From Cerrena zonata (taxonomy: Eukaryota; Basidiomycota; Agaricomycetes; Polyporales; Cerrenaceae): a DNA stretch of 64,000 nt. The notes under the pieces were generated by a model. The model worked only from the letters and a program-made list of their open reading frames with translations. It was not told where the DNA came from and searched no databases. Made by a program: the position numbers and the translations under genes. Numbering within the stretch: position 1 is the stretch's first letter; each line of letters begins with the position of its first letter. The DNA lies in assembly GCA_038087015.1 (NCBI GenBank), contig JASBNA010000082.1:1-64000 (forward strand). Reading direction: 5' to 3'. Below are positions 10,313 to 21,000 of the stretch, piece after piece.

Positions 10313-10873
10313 TATTGTTATTGTTTGAGATGAGACTCACTATATTTCCATCCCGGTGAATGAATAGACCCACAACCCACAACCAAGAGCTTCAAATTAT
10401 ATTCAATGGTTCCTATTAGCTGCACCAGTAGAAGCGTCAAACCAAAGCAGTGTACCAATAACAACCTGATGAGAAAGAAGTTGTTGATAATTTTTAATCC
10501 TTTGAGAGATTTGCTATTTGAATTTGTGTGTACTGCTTTTACCGCCGTACCACCAGCGACTTTTAGTTTTACCACGAACGGAACTCTGAGATTACTCTTA
10601 CGGAAGGTAAACCAGATACTTCGTATACTCCTCCTTCTGGTACGCTACTGATAGTCTACTGATAGTCTACTGATAGTTGCTGATAGTTACTGATAGTCTA
10701 CTGATAGTTCACTCATAGTTGTCTACATAGAGTATTGATAGATACGCCAATCTGTAGTTTTCAGGTATTTGTTTGTTTGTTGGTGCCCTTGTTAAAAGAC
10801 GGCACCCTTACAACAAGTTATTGTGAGGGACATAATGGGAGCATTGTACTGGGATCGTCTATTGAGAGAAAAG
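10313..10873. other. Intergenic region with short tandem repeat
   Basis: About 560 bases between the kinase start and the stop of the NBA1-like gene. It includes a degenerate repeat of 'ctactgatagt' (about 10641-10720). The opposed short frames at 10318-10575 and 10406-10651 overlap each other and have no recognisable product. Confidence 0.55.
10641..10720. repeat. Short tandem repeat, unit about 10-11 bases ('tactgatagt')
   Basis: Six to seven imperfect copies of a 'ctgatagt' core, spaced 10-12 bases apart, lie in the promoter region of the kinase gene. The spacing is close to one helical turn. Confidence 0.8.
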
Positions 10874-12679
10874 TTACATAAAGCCTTCTAATACCCTAAG
10901 GGCTTTTTCTAATCTTTGAATACCAACTTCGTATCGATTTTCATCAATAATCATATCACTGGTTAATCTAGATAAAGAGTCGATGATTTTTTCAATTAAT
11001 TGTTTTTCTTTAATTGGTAAGTTCAATTGGTTGAATTCTTCACCAATCACCGTACCGTTGATACTTTCCAATAAGTTGATTAAGGTATTGTAACTGAAAG
11101 GTTTCAAAGAATTCACACTATTAATCAGTTCCTTTTTATTGTGTTTTAATTTTTTCAGTTTGGCTCTTTTGGGCTTTGATTTTTGTTTTGATCTTGTAGT
11201 GCTTTCTCTTACTAATTTACCCTTCAGTGGTTTATTGACCAAAACCGGTTCTTCTATATCAGAAAATTCGTCTTCTTGTATTTCTTTCAGCAGTTCACTC
11301 AATGGTTCGGTGGCATTGAATTGTCCTTGTTCTTTTATTGAAAATTTCTCGTCGTCGTCGTCGTCGTCAATTATAATCCCACTACTGGCTAATCTAGTAG
11401 AATTTTGTCTTTTGGGTAATTTTATTCTGGACGTATCTTGATCGTGATTTAAAGATCCATAGTTTTTGGTATTTTTCAATTCTTTTGGTTCTTCTTCTTC
11501 TGCAGTTTGTTTTGGCGTTGATGATTCATCTAAGCTTTGTGTTTTGTCGGTACTTTCAAGCGAGGTTTTCCTAGATAACTTCTCTTGTTCTTGAATTTGA
11601 CTCGATAATCTTTGTGCCCGCTTAACTTTTTCAACACTGGGTCTGGGTGGTAAGCTTGGTTTGAACTCGTTAACCATTTCTTGTGATTTGAGTCCTTCAG
11701 CGGTTTCGTAAGTATCGGTACTGATTTCCGATCCAGTTCTTTGATGGCCAAGTTCATGTTCATTTTTATTCATTATTTCTTTCAATGGGAACTGGTACTT
11801 GTCTTCTTCTGGTAATTGCTTATTATCTTGTGTCGACTCTTCAGCTAACTGTTTATTATCTTCAGGTAACTGTTTATCATTTTCTTCAGTAATTGTTTTA
11901 TCATTTTCTGATTCTGGTTGTGGTAACTCATTCTTAGAACTTCCTCCTTCTCTATAATAATCGTCGTCTTCGAAATTCTTCATTGAATTTGCACTTTCCA
12001 TTAATCGGTCTAAATCATCACTGATACTTAATCTTTTACTATGTCTTTTTGTCTTTGGTATCCCGCTATTTCTTCTTTTTTTAAATTTATCAATATCCTT
12101 TTTCAAGTCATTATTACTAATTACAATTTCACTTTTAGGACGACGTGATGATCTGGGTGGTATGGCCCCTTCAATATTGGTCTGGTAACTTAAATTAGGT
12201 TCGTTAGTGACCCTATTACTAGTTGTATTCAACTTGCCCATTTGAATCGAGTCACTAGAAATCACCGAGTTAGTCTCCTCGGTAATACTCTTTGATCGAT
12301 CATGGGTATTGGATAACTTAACCGATGGCTCATTCTGCTGATTGATTGCTTTAATCGATACTTGCTGGGCAATTTCCTTGTTGGCTTCACTATACTGGGA
12401 AAGCCCACTCATGTATGATTTCCGATCGTATGCTCCTCTCCCAGTGATTGGAGAATCCAAATTTTCATAAGATGATGTGGAAATTGCTGCACTGGGTGGT
12501 AATGGGGGTTGGAATCCTTGAAATTTTTCATTGACTTGATCCTTAAACGGATCACTCGATGCGTCTGATCCACTATATTCTTTTGGATTCTCTTCTAATT
12601 GAGTTCCTTCCTTAGACTTATTGAAATTTGCATCGGATTGCGTATAACTGAATTCTGATGTATTATCTTCCGTTTCCAT
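10874..12679 (-). CDS. NBA1: NBA1-like bud-neck protein
   Basis: A 601-residue, largely disordered protein rich in Ser, Glu, Lys and Asn, with a run of Asp (encoded by a GTC repeat at about 11350-11367). Pro-rich stretches such as Q-P-P-L-P-P and S-L-P-P-R-P look like SH3 ligands. The only folded-looking part is the last ~80 residues (F-S-Y-N-T-L-I-N-L-L-E-S-I-N-G-T-V-I-G-E, then E-K-Q-L-I-E-K-I-I-D-S-L-S-R-L). I recognise this as the conserved C-terminal domain of Nba1. In S. cerevisiae Nba1 sits at the bud neck with Nap1 and blocks Cdc42 re-activation at old division sites. Start ATG 12677-12679. It is longer than Nba1 (501 residues), as expected for an elongated disordered region. Orthology rests on the C-terminal domain from memory, so it is moderate. 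Confidence 0.55.
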   Translation of the reverse strand: METEDNTSEFSYTQSDANFNKSKEGTQLEENPKEYSGSDASSDPFKDQVNEKFQGFQPPLPPSAAISTSSYENLDSPITGRGAYDRKSYMSGLSQYSEANKEIAQQVSIKAINQQNEPSVKLSNTHDRSKSITEETNSVISSDSIQMGKLNTTSNRVTNEPNLSYQTNIEGAIPPRSSRRPKSEIVISNNDLKKDIDKFKKRRNSGIPKTKRHSKRLSISDDLDRLMESANSMKNFEDDDYYREGGSSKNELPQPESENDKTITEENDKQLPEDNKQLAEESTQDNKQLPEEDKYQFPLKEIMNKNEHELGHQRTGSEISTDTYETAEGLKSQEMVNEFKPSLPPRPSVEKVKRAQRLSSQIQEQEKLSRKTSLESTDKTQSLDESSTPKQTAEEEEPKELKNTKNYGSLNHDQDTSRIKLPKRQNSTRLASSGIIIDDDDDDEKFSIKEQGQFNATEPLSELLKEIQEDEFSDIEEPVLVNKPLKGKLVRESTTRSKQKSKPKRAKLKKLKHNKKELINSVNSLKPFSYNTLINLLESINGTVIGEEFNQLNLPIKEKQLIEKIIDSLSRLTSDMIIDENRYEVGIQRLEKALRVLEGFM

Positions 12680-13132
12680 CTCTGTTTTAACTTGTAGTCA
12701 ATTAATATATCTTCTTTCTTTTCCAAAGTAACTAATACCAATTAAATAAGTATCTAATTTTCAACTTCTGGGTGAATGACCAATTTATTAGTAGTAACAA
12801 TTTAACCTCTAATGATATTCTCCGTTGTATTGGTGATTTGACCTTTTGATGTTTTTTTAACTTCGTTTAAATCATAATCCCAATTTAAGATCTGAATCGT
12901 TAAATATCAATTCTTCAGTGCCTATTTATCTTTCTCCCTAATTAGGTAGTCTGATTATGGTGGTTTCGTGTAGCCCTGAAGTTGATGGTCTTGTGGTGTT
13001 TGGAGGTTGGAAAAAAGATTTTTTCTTTTAATAAAAAAAGGCTGGCTATTGCAAACAACCAGCCAATTCTTTTACTCCATAAGCATATTCGGCATACGCA
13101 AAGGGAGAAAGGATAAACATGACCGGGGTGCC
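12680..13132. other. Divergent intergenic region
   Basis: About 450 bases between the starts of the NBA1-like gene and the mitochondrial membrane protein gene. An in-frame extension of the latter runs back to a TTG at 13007 but has no ATG before 13133. No other gene or repeat was seen. Confidence 0.55.
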
Positions 13133-14248
13133 ATGTTGAGAAGCTTCAGATGTTTGAGTACCAAGTATTTCTCGCGGCCACCGCTTAATTTGGAAACTTA
13201 TACGAGACGATTGCAAAAAGTAGATTCTCGAAAAGTTACTTCTGATGGGTTAGAAGACTTGATTAGAGCCAATAGAAGGCTACAATTGCAGCGGCAGAGC
13301 CGCCAGGAGTCCGGCGACGATTTTTTGGGGATCACCGTGACCCAGTCCAGGACGGAGTACGAAGAGCAGTTGTGGAATGAGGTGTTCCACCGGTATCGGA
13401 AGTTGGTGGACGATTCAGTTTTGGCGAAGTATATTTTCACCGTGCCTAAACCTAGTAATATCAAAGGGTTGTTTGATGAGTTCAAGGGGAAGTACCACGA
13501 AGACTTATCCGGGAAGCATATAAACGTTGGGTTGGTTAAATGTTTCATTCATTTTTTACTTGCAAATAAAGAATATTATAATTCGATAAAGTTCTTAGAC
13601 TTGACGATTAATCATCCCAAAACCCATAAACTCATTCGAGCAAACTTGATCAAGGAGTCTGGCTATGTTGGGATTGGACTCGTTTTGTTGCTGGCGCTAC
13701 AAGCGGTGGCATTACCTTTGATTCCCTTCCATCAGTACTTACTCTTCAATGGTGGGATTGGATTTGCATTGGGCTACTTGTTTCTTCGATTGAATACAAT
13801 CAACGAAGTTGGGAGAGTCAGCTGGAGATCGTACAAGTCGTTATTGTACCGATACGAACACCAACACGAATTGAAACTAGTGAATAAGATTCTAACTTAT
13901 TTCGAAGAGCATAATGAAATAAACATTCGAAATTTCCATAATAGTAAGGTTCGGAAAATGTCGAGTTTGAACATATTTGAACTGAACTCTTATGTGATTG
14001 AACTACCAAATAATGAAAACTTGATTTTAGCTTCTTCGAGCAACCCAACCCACTCTCCCCAAGAAGAGATTGAAATAGTTCGTTTACAAAAATATTTCAA
14101 AAATCAATTGAATAAGAGAAAATTGGTTTTAAACGATCTACAAAGCGAATTGATCTTTCTAGAGTTCTGGCTCACTCATGGCGAAAACTTCGAATGGGTT
14201 GAACCCGACCAGGACCCGGCTGAACTAATAAGGTTTATTCATAAGTAA
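13133..14248 (+). CDS. Conserved mitochondrial membrane protein of unknown function
   Basis: The ATG at 13133 opens a 371-residue protein beginning MLRSFRCLSTKYFSRP. This segment is rich in Arg/Ser without acidic residues and is a good mitochondrial presequence, so I prefer it to the non-ATG upstream extension. A hydrophilic region follows. A hydrophobic hairpin at about residues 174-222 (V-G-I-G-L-V-L-L-L-A-L..., then G-G-I-G-F-A-L-G-Y-L-F-L) probably forms two inner-membrane helices. The C-terminal domain is charged and helical and ends in a Trp/Glu-rich segment (E-F-W-L-T-H-G-E-N-F-E-W-V-E). I do not recognise the family with confidence; a MIOREX-type or respiratory-assembly protein is possible but is only a guess. 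Codon use matches the neighbours. Confidence 0.7.
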   Translation: MLRSFRCLSTKYFSRPPLNLETYTRRLQKVDSRKVTSDGLEDLIRANRRLQLQRQSRQESGDDFLGITVTQSRTEYEEQLWNEVFHRYRKLVDDSVLAKYIFTVPKPSNIKGLFDEFKGKYHEDLSGKHINVGLVKCFIHFLLANKEYYNSIKFLDLTINHPKTHKLIRANLIKESGYVGIGLVLLLALQAVALPLIPFHQYLLFNGGIGFALGYLFLRLNTINEVGRVSWRSYKSLLYRYEHQHELKLVNKILTYFEEHNEINIRNFHNSKVRKMSSLNIFELNSYVIELPNNENLILASSSNPTHSPQEEIEIVRLQKYFKNQLNKRKLVLNDLQSELIFLEFWLTHGENFEWVEPDQDPAELIRFIHK

Positions 14249-14379
14249 TACATGGTCAATTGTAACCTCAAGTTGTAGTCTTTATGTTTTTTGTTTATTT
14301 AATTTTTTTACTTTTTTGTTAGTTGAAAGAATTTTTCATACGCGAAGCAAGTCAAAACAGTGTTTATTCAACGTTTATC

Positions 14380-15366
14380 ATGAGTGAATACGTTCAATTA
14401 CCTACGCCCCCGGATCTAGATGTGGTGTCGTCTCTACAATTCTCCAATGTCGATAACCAATTGTCCGTGGCTTCGTGGGACCAATCTTTGTTACTTTATG
14501 ATGTAACCAATACCCCCAGATTACTCAATACTTTCAAATCCGAAACACCAATACTTAGTATAAACTATGGATTGAACTCTAACGCGACATATTTAGGTGG
14601 GTTGGATGGATCTATACGGCATATTGACTATGAAAATATGAAAATCTCTACTGATAATGCAACAAGAACATCATCAGAAGGGATTTCTCAAGGTATTAAT
14701 AATTTAAAGAACATTAAAAATAAAGATAATTTGATAGTATCAACGTCTTTTGATGGTAAAGTTCAATACATCGATACCAGAATATATAAACCAGTTCATA
14801 CGAAAACCTTGGATGATAAAATATTCAAAATCGACACTACAAGTTTGAATACCGTTATTGGTATGGCAAATCGGAAAATTGAAGTTTATGATATAAGAAA
14901 TTGGGATCAGCCTTTCCAAATTCGTGAAAGTGGATTGAAATATCAAATCAGGGACTTGAAATGCTTCCCCAATGAACAAGGTTACGCCTTGTCCTCTATC
15001 GATGGCAGAGTATCGATGGAATACTTTGATAATGCTCCGGAAGTTCAAGCTCAAAAATTCGCCTTTAAATGTCACAGACAATCAAATAAACAAACAAAAG
15101 AAGATATGGTCTACCCAGTGAACTCTCTTCTCTTCCATCCAACGGGTAACACTCTTTTCACTGCTGGGTCCGATGGGTATGTTTGTCTTTGGAATTTAGA
15201 AAGAAGAAGAAGAATGAAACAATACCAAAATTTACAACAACCAGTCACTTTTCTAGACTTGAATTACAATAACCAACTCCTAGCATTGTCTACAAGCGAT
15301 GATAATTTAAAAATAAACTGGATTTGGCTACGAAATTACCTTCAAAATCTTCAAAAATTTGGTTGA
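14380..15366 (+). CDS. BUB3: Spindle checkpoint WD40 protein Bub3
   Basis: Bub3 is the seven-bladed WD40 protein that brings Bub1 and Mad3/BubR1 to phosphorylated Spc105/KNL1 at unattached kinetochores. From ATG 14380 the protein is 328 residues (341 in S. cerevisiae). The open frame reaches back to a TTG at 14323, but the Bub3-like sequence begins M-S-E-Y-V-Q-L-P. Diagnostic segments include V-S-S-L-Q-F-S at blade 1, S-V-A-S-W-D-Q-S-L with Y-D-V, Y-L-G-G-L-D-G, S-T-S-F-D-G-K-V-Q-Y-I-D, and near the end P-V-N-S-L-L-F-H-P and T-A-G-S-D-G-Y-V-C-L-W-N. It lies 131 bases downstream of the previous gene on the same strand. A short C-terminal tail follows the last blade. Confidence 0.92.
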   Translation: MSEYVQLPTPPDLDVVSSLQFSNVDNQLSVASWDQSLLLYDVTNTPRLLNTFKSETPILSINYGLNSNATYLGGLDGSIRHIDYENMKISTDNATRTSSEGISQGINNLKNIKNKDNLIVSTSFDGKVQYIDTRIYKPVHTKTLDDKIFKIDTTSLNTVIGMANRKIEVYDIRNWDQPFQIRESGLKYQIRDLKCFPNEQGYALSSIDGRVSMEYFDNAPEVQAQKFAFKCHRQSNKQTKEDMVYPVNSLLFHPTGNTLFTAGSDGYVCLWNLERRRRMKQYQNLQQPVTFLDLNYNNQLLALSTSDDNLKINWIWLRNYLQNLQKFG

Positions 15367-15784
15367 AACTCGTTAGTGCTTCCGAATGTTTGCCTAAGAA
15401 ATAGCCATTCGTTCTTCCTGTACTACCACATTCTGCCTCTTGTATTTCTACTGTAATATATACTATCAACACATGTTACTATTCGTTCAACTTTCAGTGG
15501 GTCAATCACAGATATATGTCTTCTCGGGCAAGTGACTTTTTTTCAATTTTTTGTACCTCTTCTTTTGTTCGCTTTGCATCTCATTTTTCTTTTACTTCTT
15601 TATAGGTACAAGTTTTAATATTTGAAGAAAGAAAACTAATAGCTTCTTGCGAGACATAATCTAGCCTTACAGTTTAAAAAGGAAGACCTGGTTGATAGCG
15701 AACAAAAGTTTCTAAAGGCTATTGAATAACTCTGAATAAGCCTAAGGTTCCGATTATATTCGAATTAATAAAATTTTCAAAAAA
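15367..15784. other. Intergenic region upstream of RKM4
   Basis: About 420 bases, T-rich around 15536-15600, between two same-strand genes. It is likely the BUB3 terminator and RKM4 promoter. No gene or repeat was recognised. Confidence 0.5.
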
Positions 15785-17521
15785 ATGAATAAATTCGAAA
15801 AATTCACCGACAATTTTTCTAATTGGTTAAAGGAAAGAGGCATCCAGATTAACCCTAAGTTGAAGCTTGAAGATTTACGTGAACAAAATCAAGGTAGAGG
15901 TCTCGTTGCAGTTGAAGATATTAAGGAGGACCAGGTTCTTTTTTCATTACCCAGGTCAGTAACCATATGTGTTGATAACTGTACATTAATCAAGGATAGA
16001 CCTGATTTGAAAGAAAAGTTAATGAAATTAAATCACTGGGATTCCTTAATTATAGTTTTATTATACGAAATTAAGGTTGTTGGCGAAAAAAGCCCTTGGA
16101 ATGATTATTTCAATATTTTACCAATAAATGACGAGCAAAATTATGTATTCAACCAACTTATGTTTTGGTCTCCAGAAGAACTAAAACATTTATCTCCTTC
16201 GTTGATTACTGAAAGAATTGGTCGCGATTTGGCTGAAGCTATGTATAGAAAATTACACCCAAAAATTGTCGTACATGACTTCAAGATAGATCAGTTAGGG
16301 GAAGTTAGTTTGGATGAGTACCATAAGATTGCTTCTTTGATCATGTCTTATTCTTTTGATGTTGAAAGACCTGAATTTGATGGAAAATTTGATCAAGGTC
16401 AAGATTCAGATCTTGATGATTACGAAGATGATGACGATAACGATGATAATGATGATTATGATAACACCAATGATAATCCTGAGTCAAATGGAAAGCCAGC
16501 TAGAGTAGTATCTACCAATGCAAATGTAAGTGATACAGAAGAAAACGGGCTCTCAAATATTACCCTGTCCTCTGACAAAACCGATGTTGGTACATTTCCT
16601 TCAACTGATGATGAGGTTGAAGGTAATATTTTGAATGATGGCTTTTTCAAATCCATGGTGCCCTTGGCAGATATGTTAAATGCTGATACTACAAAGCATA
16701 ACGCGTCCTTATTCTATACCAAACTGGAATTGATAATGAAAAGTGTGAAACCAATTAAAAAGGGCCAACAAGTGTATAATACTTACTCTGACCATCCAAA
16801 TAGCGAAATTTTAAGAAGATACGGTTATGTTGAAATTCGTGGTTCCAAGTATGACTTCGGTGAAATTCCTTTACCTTTAATCAAAAAGTTTTTCATCGAG
16901 ACTCAAAGTATGTCACCTAGCTTGGTTGATGAAGTTTTATCTATCATGAATCAAATTGTACATGATGATGAAGAAGATGAAATGGTTGATATAGTGTTGG
17001 ACTCCTACGATTGTTTCAAAACTGGTGAGGTAATCATTGAATTAATTTTTGTAATTCAAGTATTGACGATTATTTCGGCTTTGAACTTATTGAAATCAAT
17101 GGAACACTTAAAATACGAATCAAAATTTGCTTTTGTTAATAGAATTTTGAAAAAATGCTACCAATTAATTGAGTCCAAAAAATTAACAAAGATCTTTTTG
17201 TCCAATTATAAAAAGATTTTGAGTTCAAGAATTGATCAATATCCTGAAATTGCTACGATTTCCTTTAATGATAACATGATGTTAAATAGGGAAAAAATGG
17301 CTGGTGTCGTCTTGAAATCTGAATACCAATCTTTGGTTAATTGTTTGAATATTGACAAGGCCTTCAATACTGATAATGGTCCTTATAAATTCATTGAAGA
17401 TGACAAATTGATAAAAAACATCGTGAAAAAGAATTTTCTTAATGATTCGCCTTCCACTGATGAAGACGTATTATCTTTAACTTCTGGTGAACCATCGAAT
17501 AAGAAACAAAAAACTGAATAG
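15785..17521 (+). CDS. RKM4: SET-domain ribosomal lysine methyltransferase Rkm4-like
   Basis: A SETD6/RKM4-type protein methyltransferase. S. cerevisiae Rkm4 monomethylates a lysine of ribosomal protein Rpl42. The protein has 578 residues. The N-terminal SET half carries N-Q-G-R-G-L-V-A (AdoMet-binding loop) and I-V-L-L-Y-E. The second SET half carries V-P-L-A-D-M-L-N-A-D and N-T-Y-S-D-H-P-N-S-E-I-L-R-R-Y-G-Y, which include the catalytic Tyr region. A Rubisco-LSMT-like substrate-binding domain follows. A very acidic insertion (about residues 200-235, many Asp) splits the SET domain in the position of the variable SET-I insert. This explains why the protein is longer than S. cerevisiae Rkm4 (494). 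It ends with a basic K-K-Q-K tail, a possible nuclear signal. Start ATG 15785 follows an A-rich leader. Confidence 0.85.
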   Translation: MNKFEKFTDNFSNWLKERGIQINPKLKLEDLREQNQGRGLVAVEDIKEDQVLFSLPRSVTICVDNCTLIKDRPDLKEKLMKLNHWDSLIIVLLYEIKVVGEKSPWNDYFNILPINDEQNYVFNQLMFWSPEELKHLSPSLITERIGRDLAEAMYRKLHPKIVVHDFKIDQLGEVSLDEYHKIASLIMSYSFDVERPEFDGKFDQGQDSDLDDYEDDDDNDDNDDYDNTNDNPESNGKPARVVSTNANVSDTEENGLSNITLSSDKTDVGTFPSTDDEVEGNILNDGFFKSMVPLADMLNADTTKHNASLFYTKLELIMKSVKPIKKGQQVYNTYSDHPNSEILRRYGYVEIRGSKYDFGEIPLPLIKKFFIETQSMSPSLVDEVLSIMNQIVHDDEEDEMVDIVLDSYDCFKTGEVIIELIFVIQVLTIISALNLLKSMEHLKYESKFAFVNRILKKCYQLIESKKLTKIFLSNYKKILSSRIDQYPEIATISFNDNMMLNREKMAGVVLKSEYQSLVNCLNIDKAFNTDNGPYKFIEDDKLIKNIVKKNFLNDSPSTDEDVLSLTSGEPSNKKQKTE

Positions 17522-18041
17522 GGTATTATTATTTTTAATCGGATTTCTTCTCTCTTGTGTACTATAGGATCTGTTAGCTTTTTACTTTTCTTCTCTGGCA
17601 TTATTAACTGTTATCTAAGGTTTTTCATTTTATTTTGTTATATTTTAGTTTGCATTGATTGTTTCATTTTATAATTTGTATTTCAACTTTTCTTTTCCAT
17701 TCACTTTTTCTTATATTCAAAGACACATTGAGTTTTACATAGTTTATAAAATATATTGACTTTTATATTAATAGATGTAGAAGTGAATTTGAAATACAAG
17801 AAATACACATGACAGAAGAATGAAACTAAAAGTCTGACAAAAATAATGTTAAATCGGGGTATCTAAAATCAAAAAAAATATATATATATATAACCATGAA
17901 AGAAGAATTGAAATAAAATAAAAAAAAAAGTATCATGAATAAAAAGCAAAAATTAAAACAATAAAATTGAAGAAGTGAAATTTAGTTAATGATTAATGGT
18001 TAAAGATCTAGTTATAATGGGTTGAAAGATTGCTTTGGGAT
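17522..18041. other. Convergent intergenic region
   Basis: About 520 bases between the stops of RKM4 and the FLC-like gene. It is AT-rich with an (AT)n run at 17877-17892, fitting a region of 3' ends and terminators for both strands. No gene was recognised. Confidence 0.6.
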
Positions 18042-21000
18042 TTATGGGTTGTGTCTTTTTGGAGAATTGCCAGCTGTCTCGCTACTTTCGCTACTTTCAC
18101 TGACACAAGGGAGTTGTTTTAAAGCAGTGTAATCATCAGGCAGATTCACAAAGCTATAATCACTGTCCTCGAAGCTATCTTCCTCGTTTTTAGGGACTTG
18201 GAGTTGCGAAAGGGGCTTGACAATCAATGGACGAGGTCTTGAAACCTGGAAGCCTTTAGTCTCAACTGGTTTTCCAGAAACAGTTGTGTTGGATAAAGAG
18301 TTAAACGTGTTTTTCAATTTGGTAAACAATGTTGTTGAAGATAATGTTTCGCTGATTGGTGACACTGGAGCTTGTTGCTTATAAGGTTTACTGGTGTTGT
18401 GAGAGTTGTTTTGACGTTCATCATCTTGATCAACATCTACCAATGTGTCAGACCATTTGTTTCTTGAATCCCATAAGGCTTTAATTTCTGGATCAATGGA
18501 AGCATCCACAAAATATTTTCTGTAAATTTTGTCGGCTTCTCTGACAGTGTAATCATTTTCACGTTTTCTGATATTTGAACGTTGTTGTTGATGATGGAAA
18601 GATAAGTTATCTGATTCGACATCTGAACTTACCTCTTTTGGTGGTGAATCGTACAAAGCAACAGGAGATTTGGAAGGTGATTCAAGGTTTTTTAATGTTT
18701 TACCTGATAAGTCTCGTTTCATAAAGTCATTCTTTTTATCTAAAAGAGCTGCTCCCTTTTGACCTCTATAATAATAATCATTATCATTTTCTAGTTTTAT
18801 ATCATTGTCATTGAGATTAACACCCCCATTCTTGAATTCCACGGGAGAACTATTATCATATTTAATAGTACTGTTATTACTTTTATTTGGATCATAATCA
18901 CTAACGTTGGAGTTATCAATTCCAAACATTAATGAATCATAAGCTGTATCAACATGTAAGAATTTACTTGCATCAGGTTTCATTAGAGGACCAATTTGAT
19001 TCTTCATTGGCTGATATTCAAATTCTTTGTTAAAATCATCAATACTATTGGCATGATCATCAGTTGAATAAGTGGCGTATTGTTTCTTTTCTCTTCTTAC
19101 TTTTATGATAGAAATCACCGTACTTATTGAGCAACAAGCCAATTGGATAATGAAAACCAAAGCTATAACCAAATGGATAAGAAGTTGTACGTACGCAACA
19201 TAAGTTTTTGTGGATTCAGCAAGCCCTAATTCTTTAATAAATGGAATACATAAAGCAGTAACAAATAATCTAGCGGTTGGCAAAATCCATCTTGTAGTTG
19301 TCCAAGTTAATTCTAGATAATATGGTTGAACTGCAAATAGAAAAACCAAATCAAAAAATTCAACTAATATCAAAATGGATACTTGTACAATACCTTTACT
19401 TTGTAAAAGACCAATAACCAAAGATTTTATGATTAGTGATATATAATCATAAATGACGTAATGAACTTTATTTGGATGATAATGATGATAACTGAAACCC
19501 CAAACCAAGATAACCTTCATTGAAGTATATAATCTTGAAACTTTTTTAGAGCCTCTTATTTTATAATCCTTGATAGTGATTAAATACTTAAATGTGAAAT
19601 ATAAAACCAATGAAATATAAAGAGTAAAACAAATTGAACTTATAATGATACTTGGTATAGGGACACCCAAGTAAGCTTTTGAATCTATTGGAGTATGAGT
19701 TAATTTAGTAATAGTACCATTTGGGTAAACAGTCAAATTACCACTACCCACAATTTCACCACTTGATGGGATAGAGGTACCAAAGGAGGAAGTAGCTGAT
19801 GAAACTGTCATTGTAGAAACTGTATCAGAAAAAGTTTTGGTAGCACCCGAGTTACGAGGCTTAAATAAATCATCATAATCCACTGAACAATCAAATGCTG
19901 CTCGAGACAAATCGTCCATATTACCATCTAAGATATGGTTATTATTGAAATAGGAAGCAGTATCAAATAAATAAGAAGTTAAAATTAAAAAGGGGAAACC
20001 GAAAACTGATAAAAAGGAACTTAAAATTGAACCCAATATATAGTATAAATTTTTAGTGAAAGTGAAATTAAAATTTGACCCAGGACTTTTGTCATCATTA
20101 AGTAAAGATTTTTTATTTCTATTAAACTTTTTTATTAAAAAATCAATAATCGATTTTGTTATTAAGAAAACTTGTTGGGCGGTAATTGAAAAAACAGTCC
20201 ATGCCAATAAACAAAGCATAAAGTTTGGCCAGCCATCATGGATTGAACGATCAGTTGAGTATAAAGCCAAACTTTTCAAACCTCCACCATTCAAAGTAAC
20301 ATAGATATTATCAGAAGATTTATGAGTATAATCCGAGCTTCTACCAAGTAAAGAAATACCCAATAAGGCACACCAACGAATTTGACCAATTAAAGGTTGG
20401 TAGAATCCCGGGTAATCTAGATCCAAGCCCGCCATGAATAAAGCAAATTGAAGATAAATAATAATTCGTTGAACGGTTGCATCCAATTGTTTCAACAAGT
20501 TTCGATTACAAATGGTCGAAGCAGTGAATAAGAAAGGATTGGAAGATTCTTGATACGACGAATAGATAACCGTCAAGAAATTGATCAAGGGCCGTAATCA
20601 ATAATAATAAAAGAACCCCAATGAATAAAGATGCTGAAATATAGTCGGATTGAACCGGGGTGATATAAGCTTTATTACAACCAATAACGTCGGAGTTCAA
20701 ATCATTGGAAACAATTGAAAATCTAGCTGCGTAAGAACCTAAACGATGGAAATGCTCACTTATATCAGCTTCATAATATAAGATGATGGAGTCATTAATA
20801 TACAAGGGACATTGAACTAACTCGCCGGTTTTATTTGAAAAAATTGTTTCAATACTTGAATTTGAATGGGCCATTGACACATAAGACGAATTCCCAAGAA
20901 AGTCTCTTTTGGCATTGACCGAAGTACCATTACCGATATTTGGATGCCGGCCGTGGTCTTTGTCATCAGAAACGGTTTCCAAATCACTTGCTGCATTGGC

